A program made the translations under genes and the position numbers. This document shows positions 44,047 to 52,541 of a stretch of 64,000 nt of DNA, one piece after another (position 1 is the first letter of the stretch; each line of letters begins with the position of its first letter). The notes beneath the pieces are model-generated. The model made no database searches and was not told the DNA's origin. It worked only from the letters and a program-made list of their open reading frames with translations. Location: the NCBI RefSeq assembly GCF_005843885.1, contig NZ_CP040443.1, positions 3,038,001 through 3,102,000 on the forward strand, read 5' to 3'. Origin of the DNA: Escherichia sp. E4742. Its GTDB lineage: Bacteria > Pseudomonadota > Gammaproteobacteria > Enterobacterales > Enterobacteriaceae.

Positions 44047-45249
44047 TTATCCCACCCCACTCATCGCATCGCCCAGATGGAAAATTGGCAGATACATTGC
44101 CACCACCAACGTACCGATAATTCCTCCAGTAATGACCAGCAACGCCGGTTCCAGTAAGGCGGCAAGGTTATCTGCCAGCGCCAGCGTGTTATCCCGATGA
44201 TGATGGGCAAGATTCTCCAGCATGAGATCCAGCGACCCGGATGTCTCTCCTGTCCTCACTAACTGCAAACAGAGCGGGCTAAACTCCCCCGCATTTTTTA
44301 GCGCCAGCCAGATGGGGTGACCGTTACTGATATCATGCTGAATTTGTGTCAGAAGTTGCGCCCAGTACGGGCAGCGCATCGTCTCCCTGACGCTCTCCAC
44401 TCCCTGCAAAAAAGTAATCCCTGCACTTTGTGTCAGCGCCAGAATCGTAAAGATCTGCGTGAGTTTTTGTCCCCGCATCAGGGCTCCCATTATCGGGATG
44501 CGTAATAACCATTTCTGCCGCGCAATAAGCCAGGTAGGGCGACGCATCAGCAGTTTGTTGGCTATCGCCAGCAGAAATCCGAGCACTATCAGCAGCCAGC
44601 CCCATTTGCCACTAAAGTCTGCCAGCGTCATGATCCCCTGCGTTAGCGCCGGTAGTGGGGTGTTGAAGGTCTTATAGATAGCGGCAAACTCCGGCAGCAC
44701 AAAATGCAGCATTGCCACAACTACCATGATTGCCATTGCTAAAATGATGATGGGATAACGCAACGCTGATTTCACTTTGTCGGCCAACTGGCGCTGGGCT
44801 TTTTGCTGACGTGCCAGTTCAAAGCAGCATTCATCCAGCTTACCGGTCACTTCCCCCGTGCGGATCATCGACTGGTAAAGCGGCGGAAAAACCTCTGACC
44901 AGGGCGATAAGGCCCTGGAAAAGGCCACGCCCTGTTCGAGATCGTGAGCCAGCGATTGCAACAATGCCTGCCATTGCTTACTTGGATGCTGTTCCGCCAG
45001 CAGTGCCAGCCCTTCAGAAAGCGTTAACCCGGCTTTGAGTAGCGTCGCCAGTTGATGAATGACTTCCGCGCTTTTATCTCCTCGCCAATGCGCAGAATTG
45101 ATAGCGATTCGCTTCAGGCTTAGTGGGGTAACCCTTTGCTGCTGTAGAGCCAAAAGTAGCAAAGTACGGCTCTCAGACCATTGCATCCCATCTTGCGCAT
45201 TGCCGTCGCCGGTTATGCCATGCCATCGCCAGAGTTGCTTATTCGCCAT
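44047..45249 (-). CDS. hofC: Type IV pilus inner-membrane platform protein HofC
   Basis: HofC belongs to the PilC/GspF family, the polytopic platform that works with the assembly ATPase. The 400 residues show two GspF domains (about residues 55-180 and 255-380) with about three membrane segments, and the repeated SGLTLSEGLALLAEQ-like and SAGITFLQGVESV segments. It overlaps hofB by 11 bases and completes the hofC-hofB-ppdD set. In K-12 these genes are present but weakly expressed under standard conditions. Confidence 0.94.
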   Translation of the reverse strand: MANKQLWRWHGITGDGNAQDGMQWSESRTLLLLALQQQRVTPLSLKRIAINSAHWRGDKSAEVIHQLATLLKAGLTLSEGLALLAEQHPSKQWQALLQSLAHDLEQGVAFSRALSPWSEVFPPLYQSMIRTGEVTGKLDECCFELARQQKAQRQLADKVKSALRYPIIILAMAIMVVVAMLHFVLPEFAAIYKTFNTPLPALTQGIMTLADFSGKWGWLLIVLGFLLAIANKLLMRRPTWLIARQKWLLRIPIMGALMRGQKLTQIFTILALTQSAGITFLQGVESVRETMRCPYWAQLLTQIQHDISNGHPIWLALKNAGEFSPLCLQLVRTGETSGSLDLMLENLAHHHRDNTLALADNLAALLEPALLVITGGIIGTLVVAMYLPIFHLGDAMSGVG

Positions 45250-46624
45250 GTGGCATCCCCAGCACGCGGATTAACTCTTCAAAGGTGGTTAAGCCTTGTT
45301 CCACGGCCAGGCAGCCGTTTTCAAAAAGTGTGCGCATACCTGTCCGCCTGGCGTGCGTTTCCAGCGATTCAACTTCAGTATTAGAGGAAATAAGCTGGCG
45401 TATGGCTGGTGTAATGGGCAGGACTTCAAACAAGGCGGTACGACCATAAAAACCGTGGTAGCAATGTTCACAACCCGGTGCCAGCCAGCGGGACAGAGGA
45501 GATGACCATACATTGTCCGGAAGGCGGATCGGTTCCCCTTGCCGCTGGCGGCAATGCGGACAAAGTTTACGTACCAGGCGCTGGGCTATTACCAGAGTGA
45601 GGGCCGACGAGAGCATCCAGCGAGCAACGCCCATTTGCTGTAAACGCACCAACGTTTCGCAGGTGGAGTTGGTGTGTAGCGTGGACAATACCAGATGACC
45701 CGTTTGCGCGGCTTTAATGGCAATTTCTGCCGTTTCGCCATCGCGGATCTCTCCGATCATGATGACGTCAGGATCCTGGCGCAATAACGCACGCAAAACG
45801 CTCTGAAAGGTGAGTCCGGCACGCGGATGGATTTGTGTCTGGTTTAGCCCGGCGATGGGGATCTCAACCGGATCTTCCACGCTGCAAATATTAATATCGG
45901 CGGTATTCAGCGTTTGCAGTGCGCTATACAGCGTGACTGTTTTGCCGCTGCCGGTAGGGCCAGTTACCAGCACCAGTCCCTGTGGTTGCTGCAAGGCGTG
46001 GGTAAAGTCCGTCAGTTGTGATGGTTGCATTCCCAGCGTGTTGACATCCAGCGCCTGGTCCACCTGCTGTAACAATCGTAATACTACCTTTTCACCGCCG
46101 CGACATGGCAAGGTAGCAATACGAAATGAGACAGCGTTCCCTGCCAGTTCGACAGTGAATTGCCCGTCCTGCGGCAGGCGATGTTCCGCAATATCCAGGC
46201 TTCCCAGCACTTTTAACCTGGCGGTTAAAGCGACTCCGGCATCCAGTGAAACATCAGGTAAAGGATGCAGCACGCCGTCGATACGCAAGCGGATGTGATA
46301 GCTATTGTCCGCTGGTTCGATATGAATATCTGATGCGCGTTGTTCCAGTGCAGATTGCAACGTATGAGCCAGCAATTCTGCTTTAGGCTGATGTTTCTCC
46401 TGAACGGCTACGGGCAATGTCTGTTGTGTGCGACTGGTGTGACCTTCCATTTGTTGGCGCGTCCAGCAGGTGATCTCAATACGTTTGGTGGTAGCGAAAT
46501 GCAATGCGTCCAGCAACTCATGTGAGGGGGCATCGACCACTGCAACATGAACCACTTCTTCGCTGGCATCCAGTAAGACCCCCTGGTAACGCAAACACAG
46601 GGCGGTGAGCTGTGAAATATTCAT
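45239..46624 (-). CDS. hofB: Type IV pilus assembly ATPase HofB
   Basis: HofB is a PilB/GspE-family secretion ATPase for pilin polymerisation. The 461 residues contain Walker A GPTGSGKTVTLYSALQ near residue 225, the Asp and His boxes (EDPVEIPIAGLNQTQIHPRAG), Walker B DPDVIMIGEIRDGETAEIAI, and two CxxC pairs (LCPHC and GCEHC) forming the usual zinc site. It is intact with no frameshift. It lies 9 bases after ppdD and overlaps hofC. Confidence 0.95.
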   Translation of the reverse strand: MNISQLTALCLRYQGVLLDASEEVVHVAVVDAPSHELLDALHFATTKRIEITCWTRQQMEGHTSRTQQTLPVAVQEKHQPKAELLAHTLQSALEQRASDIHIEPADNSYHIRLRIDGVLHPLPDVSLDAGVALTARLKVLGSLDIAEHRLPQDGQFTVELAGNAVSFRIATLPCRGGEKVVLRLLQQVDQALDVNTLGMQPSQLTDFTHALQQPQGLVLVTGPTGSGKTVTLYSALQTLNTADINICSVEDPVEIPIAGLNQTQIHPRAGLTFQSVLRALLRQDPDVIMIGEIRDGETAEIAIKAAQTGHLVLSTLHTNSTCETLVRLQQMGVARWMLSSALTLVIAQRLVRKLCPHCRQRQGEPIRLPDNVWSSPLSRWLAPGCEHCYHGFYGRTALFEVLPITPAIRQLISSNTEVESLETHARRTGMRTLFENGCLAVEQGLTTFEELIRVLGMPHGE

Positions 46625-46633
46625 CGCCGCTCC

Positions 46634-47074
46634 TTAGTTGGCGTCATCAAAGCGGAAGACATCTTCGCAGGCTTGCTGCAATGCGCTGTCACTTTGAATA
46701 TTGCAGTTGCGCGTCCAGCCGGTGACACCGTTAGCGTTATCCCAACCGGGTGTCATAACGATGCTTAGCCCATTGAGACTCTCTTGCCCGGTCAGTGACA
46801 CCACGCCCTTTGCCACACTCATGGCTGAAACATAGCGGGTGGTGGTAGGCGAGGGGATGCCATTGCTGCCGGCGTCGCAAGTGTCCAGTCCGCCATGTTC
46901 CAGTGCGCACAATTCTACGGCGGTACGGTAAGGCACAAAGGTTTGTAGCATGTCGGTAAGTGCGGCTTTGCGCAGGTAGTTTTGATAAGCGGGAATACCA
47001 ATGGCGCTTAAAATGGCAATGATGCCAATAACCACCATCAGTTCGATAAGTGTAAAACCGCGTTGCTTGTCCAT
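46634..47074 (-). CDS. ppdD: Major type IV prepilin PpdD
   Basis: PpdD is the type IV pilin subunit. The 146-residue precursor has a class III signal MDKQRG followed by FTLIELMVVIGIIAILSAIG; cleavage and methylation after G6 are expected by a prepilin peptidase, and the glutamate at mature position 5 is present. C-terminal cysteines (including NCNIQSDSALQQACEDVF) match the disulfide loop of enteric pilins. It is first in the ppdD-hofB-hofC operon. The prepilin peptidase is not in this window. Confidence 0.96.
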   Translation of the reverse strand: MDKQRGFTLIELMVVIGIIAILSAIGIPAYQNYLRKAALTDMLQTFVPYRTAVELCALEHGGLDTCDAGSNGIPSPTTTRYVSAMSVAKGVVSLTGQESLNGLSIVMTPGWDNANGVTGWTRNCNIQSDSALQQACEDVFRFDDAN

Positions 47075-47276
47075 CTGTTTCGCTCCTTGATTTGGTTGGC
47101 GCTACTTTGGCAAACGCCATCAGCACAGGCGAGGGGCAAAAAACGAAACGGGAAGGCGGCTTCCGAGGTTTTTTATTACGTTGCAGCGAAAGACAAGAAA
47201 TTTGCGAGGCGTTACGAAGAAAATTGGGGAAGGGGAGATTATCCGCCCGCGATGGAGCGGATAAATCTGTCAGCAA

Positions 47277-48170
47277 TTAGCGAAAACGCATTGAAAGGTC
47301 GAGTGCCTGTACGTGTTTAGTTAGCGCACCGACGGAGATAAAGTCCACGCCCGTTTCAGCAAACTCGCGCAGCGTTTTGTCGGTGACGTTGCCAGACACT
47401 TCCAGCAGGGCTTTGCCGTTGGTGCGTTTAACGGCTTTGCGCATCTGTTCTGTGTCGAAGTTATCCAGCATGATGATATCGGCACCTGCTTTCAGTGCTT
47501 CATCAAGTTCTTCCAGATTCTCGACTTCAACTTCTACTGGCGCATCCGGGTGCAGCCAGGACGCTTTTTCGACCGCCTGGCGCACTGAGCCGGAGGCAAT
47601 AATATGGTTTTCTTTGATCAGGAAAGCGTCAGAAAGCCCCAGACGATGGTTAGCCCCGCCGCCGCAAAGCACCGCGTATTTCAGGGCAGAACGCAGGCCG
47701 GGTAAGGTTTTTCGCGTATCCAGCAACTGCGTATCGGTGCCTTCCAGCAACTCAACATAGTGGCGAACCTTACTGGCTACGCCAGAAAGAGTTTGTACAA
47801 AATTAAGCGCAGTACGTTCGCCGGTTAACAGCACGCGAGATGGGCCTTCGAGTTCGAAAAGGAGTTGATTCGCGTTAATGACATCACCGTCATCCACATG
47901 CCAGGTAATGGTGACATCGTCGCCTGCCAGTTGAATAAACACTTCTTCAACCCAGCGTTTACCACAAAATACGCCATCTTCGCGGGTGATCACCGTGGCA
48001 TGAGAGCGTGAATTTTCCGGTAAAAGTTTTGCCGTAATGTCGTTGTTGGCATCGACTGTTCCGCCTAAATCTTCTCGCAGCGCCTGGGCCACCGCGCCGG
48101 GGATATCGAGATTAATGCGTTCCAGCAGCTCGTCACGTCGGGTGTCAGGGTTATAGCGGCGAGGCGGCAT
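47277..48170 (-). CDS. nadC: Quinolinate phosphoribosyltransferase
   Basis: NadC converts quinolinate and PRPP to nicotinate mononucleotide in de novo NAD synthesis. The 297-residue protein starts MPPRRYNPDTRRDELLERIN at 48170; a longer in-frame start at 48212 reaches the ampD-side promoter region and is less likely. Family motifs include LDTRKTLPGLRSALKYAV, CGGGANHRLGLSDAFLIKEN and EVEVENLEELDEAL. It is divergent from ampD across about 87 bases. Confidence 0.97.
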   Translation of the reverse strand: MPPRRYNPDTRRDELLERINLDIPGAVAQALREDLGGTVDANNDITAKLLPENSRSHATVITREDGVFCGKRWVEEVFIQLAGDDVTITWHVDDGDVINANQLLFELEGPSRVLLTGERTALNFVQTLSGVASKVRHYVELLEGTDTQLLDTRKTLPGLRSALKYAVLCGGGANHRLGLSDAFLIKENHIIASGSVRQAVEKASWLHPDAPVEVEVENLEELDEALKAGADIIMLDNFDTEQMRKAVKRTNGKALLEVSGNVTDKTLREFAETGVDFISVGALTKHVQALDLSMRFR

Positions 48171-48257
48171 GTTAAAACTCCAGATAGCTAACGAATCATA
48201 AGGTAGAAACATGCTACTCTGAACCGGGTATTAGCACCACATATAAGGAGATCCTGC

Positions 48258-48809
48258 ATGTTGTTAGAACAGGGGTGGCTGGTCGGCGCACGTCGCGTTC
48301 CCTCACCACATTACGATTGTCGCCCGGATGACGAAACTCCCACCTTGCTGGTGGTGCACAATATTAGCCTGCCGCCAGGCGAGTTTGGCGGTCCGTGGAT
48401 TGATGCATTATTCACCGGAACTATTGATCCGCAGGCACATCCCTTCTTTGCAGAGATTGCCCATTTGCGCGTCTCCGCTCACTGTTTGATTCGCCGTGAT
48501 GGTGAAATTGTCCAGTATGTTCCTTTCGATAAACGCGCCTGGCATGCGGGTGTTTCCATGTATCAGGGGCGCGAACGCTGTAATGATTTCTCCATTGGGA
48601 TTGAGCTGGAAGGCACTGATACGCTGGCTTATACCGATGCGCAGTATCAGCAACTGGCGGCGGTTACGCGGGCGCTGATTCATCGCTATCCAGCCATTGC
48701 CAGTAATATGACGGGCCATTGTGATATTGCGCCGGATCGGAAAACCGATCCCGGTCCTGCCTTTGATTGGGCACGGTTTCGCGCCCTGGTCAGCAAGGAG
48801 ACAACATGA
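48258..48809 (+). CDS. ampD: 1,6-anhydro-MurNAc-L-alanine amidase AmpD
   Basis: AmpD is a cytoplasmic zinc amidase that cleaves anhydro-muropeptides in cell-wall recycling. Where ampC/ampR are inducible, its loss derepresses beta-lactamase. The 183 residues carry the zinc ligands H34 (VVHNISLPP), H154 and D164 (TGHCDIAPDRKTDPGPAFDW). No truncation is seen. It overlaps ampE by 4 bases. Confidence 0.97.
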   Translation: MLLEQGWLVGARRVPSPHYDCRPDDETPTLLVVHNISLPPGEFGGPWIDALFTGTIDPQAHPFFAEIAHLRVSAHCLIRRDGEIVQYVPFDKRAWHAGVSMYQGRERCNDFSIGIELEGTDTLAYTDAQYQQLAAVTRALIHRYPAIASNMTGHCDIAPDRKTDPGPAFDWARFRALVSKETT

Positions 48810-49660
48810 CGCTGTTTACAACCTTACTGGTGTTAATTTTCGAGCGCCTGTTTAAGTTGGGCGAGCACTGGCAGCTTGATCACCGCCTCGAGGCGTTTTT
48901 CCGTCGGGTGAAACATTTCTCGCTGGGGCGCACATTAGGAATGACCATTATCGCGATGGGGGCGACCTTTTTACTGTTGCGCGCGTTGCATGGGCTATTG
49001 TTCAACGTCCCGACGCTGGTGGTGTGGCTGTTGATTGGTTTGTTGTGTATTGGCGCAGGAAAAGTTCGTCTCCATTATCATGCTTATCTGACCGCAGCTT
49101 CTCGTAACGACAGCCATGCCCGTTCCACGATGGCTGGCGAGTTAACCATGATTCATGGCGTCCCCGCAGGCTGCGATGAGCGTGAGTTTTTGCGTGAACT
49201 GCAAAATGCCCTGCTGTGGATTAACTTTCGTTTTTACCTTGCGCCACTGTTCTGGCTAATTGTAGGCGGTATCTGGGGACCCGTTACCCTGATGGGCTAT
49301 GCATTCTTGCGCGCATGGCAATACTGGCTGGCGCGCTACCAGACGCCGCATCATCGTTTACAGTCGGGGGTTGATGCCGTGCTTCACGTAGTGGATTGGG
49401 TGCCAGTTCGCCTTGCGGGCGTAGTTTATGCCTTGATTGGTCACGGTGAGAAAGCGTTACCAGCATGGTTTGCTTCACTGACCGATTTCCATACATCGCA
49501 ATACCAGGTGTTAACGCGTCTGGCACAGTTCTCACTGGCGCGTGAACCGCATGTTGATAAGGTTGAGACACCGAAAGCAGCGGTTTCAATGGCGAAGAAA
49601 ACCTCGTTCGTGGTTGTGGTGGTGATTGCTCTACTGACGATTTACGGGACATTGGTGTAA
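48806..49660 (+). CDS. ampE: Inner-membrane regulatory protein AmpE
   Basis: AmpE is a membrane protein encoded with ampD and implicated in beta-lactamase induction signalling; its mechanism is not well defined. The 284 residues have about four hydrophobic segments, near residues 45-65, 70-90, 140-160 and at the C-terminus (TSFVVVVVIALLTIYGTLV). The start MTLFTTLLVLIFERLFKLGE overlaps the ampD stop. It converges on aroP with a perfect hairpin between them. Confidence 0.95.
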   Translation: MTLFTTLLVLIFERLFKLGEHWQLDHRLEAFFRRVKHFSLGRTLGMTIIAMGATFLLLRALHGLLFNVPTLVVWLLIGLLCIGAGKVRLHYHAYLTAASRNDSHARSTMAGELTMIHGVPAGCDEREFLRELQNALLWINFRFYLAPLFWLIVGGIWGPVTLMGYAFLRAWQYWLARYQTPHHRLQSGVDAVLHVVDWVPVRLAGVVYALIGHGEKALPAWFASLTDFHTSQYQVLTRLAQFSLAREPHVDKVETPKAAVSMAKKTSFVVVVVIALLTIYGTLV

Positions 49661-49667
49661 ATATTGC

Positions 49668-49694
49668 CGCCCTCACCCAGAACGGGTGAGGGCG
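49668..49694. terminator. Hairpin between convergent ampE and aroP
   Basis: CGCCCTCACCC and GGGTGAGGGCG (49668-49678, 49684-49694) form a perfect 11-bp GC-rich stem with a 5-base loop, 7 bases after the ampE stop. No T run follows on the plus strand. On the minus strand it is followed by CAATATTTAC, so it may serve either transcript as a weak terminator. Confidence 0.65.
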
Positions 49695-49702
49695 TAGAGA
49701 GA

Positions 49703-51076
49703 TTAATGTGCTTTTACGGCTTTTGCGGTTTTCTCTTTGAACAGATAACCGATACCTAACACAACCAGCCATACCGGGATCAGGTAAACCGAGATCGCCA
49801 TTCCCGGCGTCATCAGCATTATCACCAGTACCGCCGCCATAAACAGCAGGCAGATCCAGTTACCCAGCGGATAGAGCAGGGCAGGGAAACGAGTTGCCAC
49901 ACCTTGTTCTTGCTTAGCGCGACGGAACTTCATATGTGCCAGGCTAATCATCGCCCAGTTAATAACCAGTGCAGAAACCACAAGCGCCATTAACAGTCCG
50001 AAAGCGGACTCTGGGGCAAGGTAGTTAATCAGTACGCACAATGCCGTAACCAGCGCAGATACCAGAATGGTATTTACTGGTACGCCGCGTTTATCGACGG
50101 AAGCGAGCATTTTCGGTGCGTTACCCTGTTGTGCCAGACCGAACAGCATACGGCTGTTGCAATATACGCAGCTGTTGTACACGGAGAGCGCAGCCGTCAG
50201 TACCACGATGTTCAGCGCATTTGCCACAAAGGTATCGCCTAACTCGTGGAAGATCAGCACAAACGGGCTGGTGTCAGCGGTAACCCGTGTCCACGGCATC
50301 AGTGAGAGCAGAACGGCTAACGAACCAATGTAGAAAATCAGGATGCGGTAGATAACCTGATTAGTTGCTTTCGGGATGCTTTGCTCCGGGTTATCAGCTT
50401 CTGCAGCGGTGATCCCCACCAGTTCCAGACCACCGAACGAGAACATGATAATCGCCATCATCATCACCAGCCCGGTGAAGCCGTGCGGCAGGAAGCCACC
50501 TTGAGCCCACAGGTTGCTAACAGTCGCCTGCGGGCCGCCGTTGCCGCTGAATAGCAGCCAGCCGCCGAAGATGATCATTGCTACCACCGCGATAACTTTG
50601 ATAATGGCAAACCAGAACTCCATCTCACCAAACACTTTAACGTTAGTCAGGTTGATGGCGTTAATCACCACAAAGAATACGGCGGCAGAAGCCCAGGTGG
50701 GGATTTCCGGATACCAGAACTGAATGTATTTGCCGACAGCCGTAAGTTCTGCCATGGCAACTAAAACGTACAGTACCCAATAGTTCCAGCCAGAAGCGAA
50801 TCCGGCAAAGCTGCCCCAGTATTTATAAGCAAAGTGGCTGAAGGAGCCTGCGACAGGTTCTTCGACCACCATTTCACCTAGCTGACGCATGATCAGAAAG
50901 GCGATAAAACCAGCAATGGCATAACCCAGGATAATCCCTGGCCCTGCGGACTGAATTACGGAGGCGCTACCCAGGAATAGCCCTGTCCCTATCGCGCCAC
51001 CCAGCGCGATAAGCTGAATATGGCGGTTTTTAAGGCCGCGCTTTAGCTGCTCGCCGTGCTGTTGACCTTCCATCAT
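49703..51076 (-). CDS. aroP: Aromatic amino acid permease AroP
   Basis: AroP is a proton symporter for phenylalanine, tyrosine and tryptophan in the inner membrane. The 457 residues form about 12 membrane helices of the APC superfamily, starting with the motif LKRGLKNRHIQLIALGGAIG TGLFLGSA pattern typical of amino-acid permeases, and MRQLGEMVVEEPVAGSFSHF in loop 2. It is monocistronic. A good TyrR box lies about 70 bases upstream, consistent with known TyrR repression. Confidence 0.96.
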   Translation of the reverse strand: MMEGQQHGEQLKRGLKNRHIQLIALGGAIGTGLFLGSASVIQSAGPGIILGYAIAGFIAFLIMRQLGEMVVEEPVAGSFSHFAYKYWGSFAGFASGWNYWVLYVLVAMAELTAVGKYIQFWYPEIPTWASAAVFFVVINAINLTNVKVFGEMEFWFAIIKVIAVVAMIIFGGWLLFSGNGGPQATVSNLWAQGGFLPHGFTGLVMMMAIIMFSFGGLELVGITAAEADNPEQSIPKATNQVIYRILIFYIGSLAVLLSLMPWTRVTADTSPFVLIFHELGDTFVANALNIVVLTAALSVYNSCVYCNSRMLFGLAQQGNAPKMLASVDKRGVPVNTILVSALVTALCVLINYLAPESAFGLLMALVVSALVINWAMISLAHMKFRRAKQEQGVATRFPALLYPLGNWICLLFMAAVLVIMLMTPGMAISVYLIPVWLVVLGIGYLFKEKTAKAVKAH

Positions 51077-51123
51077 GAAACCTCGTGCGGTGATTGTTTT
51101 TTTGATCTACGCAATGATGCGTG

Positions 51124-51164
51124 TGTAAGTTTGCAATTCCGTTTGTTGTATTAATTTGTTTACA
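51124..51164. promoter_or_regulatory. TyrR boxes upstream of aroP
   Basis: TGTATT-AATTTG-TTTACA (51147-51164) matches the TyrR consensus TGTAAA-N6-TTTACA at ten of twelve positions. A second, weak candidate TGTAAG (51124-51129) lies 23 bp away with a poor right half. Paired strong and weak boxes are the known arrangement at aroP. Confidence 0.75.
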
Positions 51165-51523
51165 TCAAAGACGTTTTAATTGTTACAAAAAGACTTCCGT
51201 CAGATCAAGAATAATGGTATGCGGAAGCGAATGCACCCGCTTTATGCATGGTTGAAGATGAGTTGCTTAAAAAGGAACCGTTTGTAAAGATCAGCCTCAA
51301 ATCCGCCCAATATATAAAGTGAATATAAATTCATTATTTCTGAATTAAAAACCGATAAATTGGTAAGTGAATCGGTTCAATTCGGATTTTTATAGTTTAA
51401 TAATCGTTAAAAAACCCCTTTCCTACGTAAAGTCTAGATTTGTGTATAGTTACAACTTTGAAACGTTATATATGTCAAGTTGTTAAAATGTGCACAGTTT
51501 CATGATTTCAATCAAAACCTGTA
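51165..51523. other. aroP-pdhR intergenic region
   Basis: About 360 AT-rich bases between the aroP operator and the pdh promoter. I see no ORF with coding character and no clear hairpin. The motif TGTGCACAGTTTCATGA near 51490 resembles half of a CRP site, but the match is too weak to call. Confidence 0.5.
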
Positions 51524-51552
51524 TGGACATAAGGTGAATACTTTGTTACTTT
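51524..51552 (+). promoter_or_regulatory. pdhR-aceEF-lpd promoter
   Basis: TGGACA (51524-51529) and TACTTT (51547-51552) are spaced by 17 bases. The implied start near 51559 puts the PdhR palindrome at about +11 to +27, matching what is known for the E. coli pdh promoter. Confidence 0.85.
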
Positions 51553-51568
51553 AGCGTCACAGACATGA

Positions 51569-51585
51569 AATTGGTAAGACCAATT
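51569..51585. promoter_or_regulatory. PdhR operator
   Basis: AATTGGT-AAG-ACCAATT is a perfect 7+3+7 palindrome matching the PdhR box ATTGGTNNNACCAAT. It lies just downstream of the promoter; PdhR bound here blocks transcription until pyruvate releases it. Confidence 0.95.
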
Positions 51586-51616
51586 GACTTCGGCAAGTGG
51601 CTTAAGACAGGAACTC

Positions 51617-52381
51617 ATGGCCTACAGCAAAATCCGCCAACCAAAACTCTCCGATGTGATTGAGCAGCAACTGGAGTTTTTGATCCTCGAAGGAACACTT
51701 CGTCCGGGCGAAAAACTCCCACCGGAACGCGAACTGGCAAAACAGTTCGACGTCTCCCGTCCCTCATTGCGTGAGGCGATTCAACGCCTCGAAGCGAAGG
51801 GCTTGTTGCTTCGTCGCCAGGGTGGCGGCACGTTTGTTCAGAGCAGCCTCTGGCAAAGCTTCAGCGATCCGCTGGTGGAGCTGCTCTCCGACCATCCTGA
51901 ATCACAGTATGACTTGCTCGAAACACGACACGCCCTGGAAGGTATCGCCGCTTATTACGCCGCGCTGCGTAGTACCGATGAAGACAAGGAACGCATCCGT
52001 GAACTCCACCACGCCATAGAACTGGCGCAGCAGTCTGGCGATCTGGACGCGGAATCAAATGCCGTACTCCAGTATCAGATTGCCGTCACCGAAGCGGCCC
52101 ACAATGTGGTTTTGCTTCATCTGCTAAGGTGTATGGAGCCGATGTTGGCCCAGAATGTCCGTCAGAACTTCGAATTGCTCTATTCGCGTCGCGAGATGCT
52201 GCCGCTGGTGAGTAGTCACCGTACCCGCATATTCGAAGCGATTATGGCCGGTAAGCCGGAAGAAGCGCGCGAAGCATCGCATCGCCATCTGGCCTTTATC
52301 GAAGAAATTTTGCTCGACAGAAGCCGTGAAGAGAGTCGCCGTGAGCGTTCTCTGCGCCGTCTGGAGCAACGAAAGAATTAG
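51617..52381 (+). CDS. pdhR: Pyruvate-responsive repressor PdhR
   Basis: PdhR is the GntR/FadR-family repressor of the pyruvate dehydrogenase operon and of respiratory genes. The 254 residues have an N-terminal winged HTH (about residues 9-77, [20 protein letters not shown]) and a C-terminal FCD-type effector domain that binds pyruvate. The ATG at 51617 gives [20 protein letters not shown]; a longer in-frame start would overlap the operator. It leads the pdhR-aceE-aceF-lpd operon. Confidence 0.97.
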
Positions 52382-52541
52382 TGATTTTTCTGGTAAAAAT
52401 TATCCAGAAGATGTTGTAAATCAAGCGCATATAAAAGCGCGGCAACTAAACGTAGAACCTGTCTTATTGAGCTTTCCGGCGAGAGTTCAATGGGACAGGT
52501 TCCAGAAAACTCAACGTTATTAGATAGATAAGGAATAACCC

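Noticed and set aside
46737..47276. A 179-codon minus-strand frame overlapping ppdD in another phase
   Set aside because: It overlaps the certain ppdD prepilin gene and its product has no pilin or other family features.
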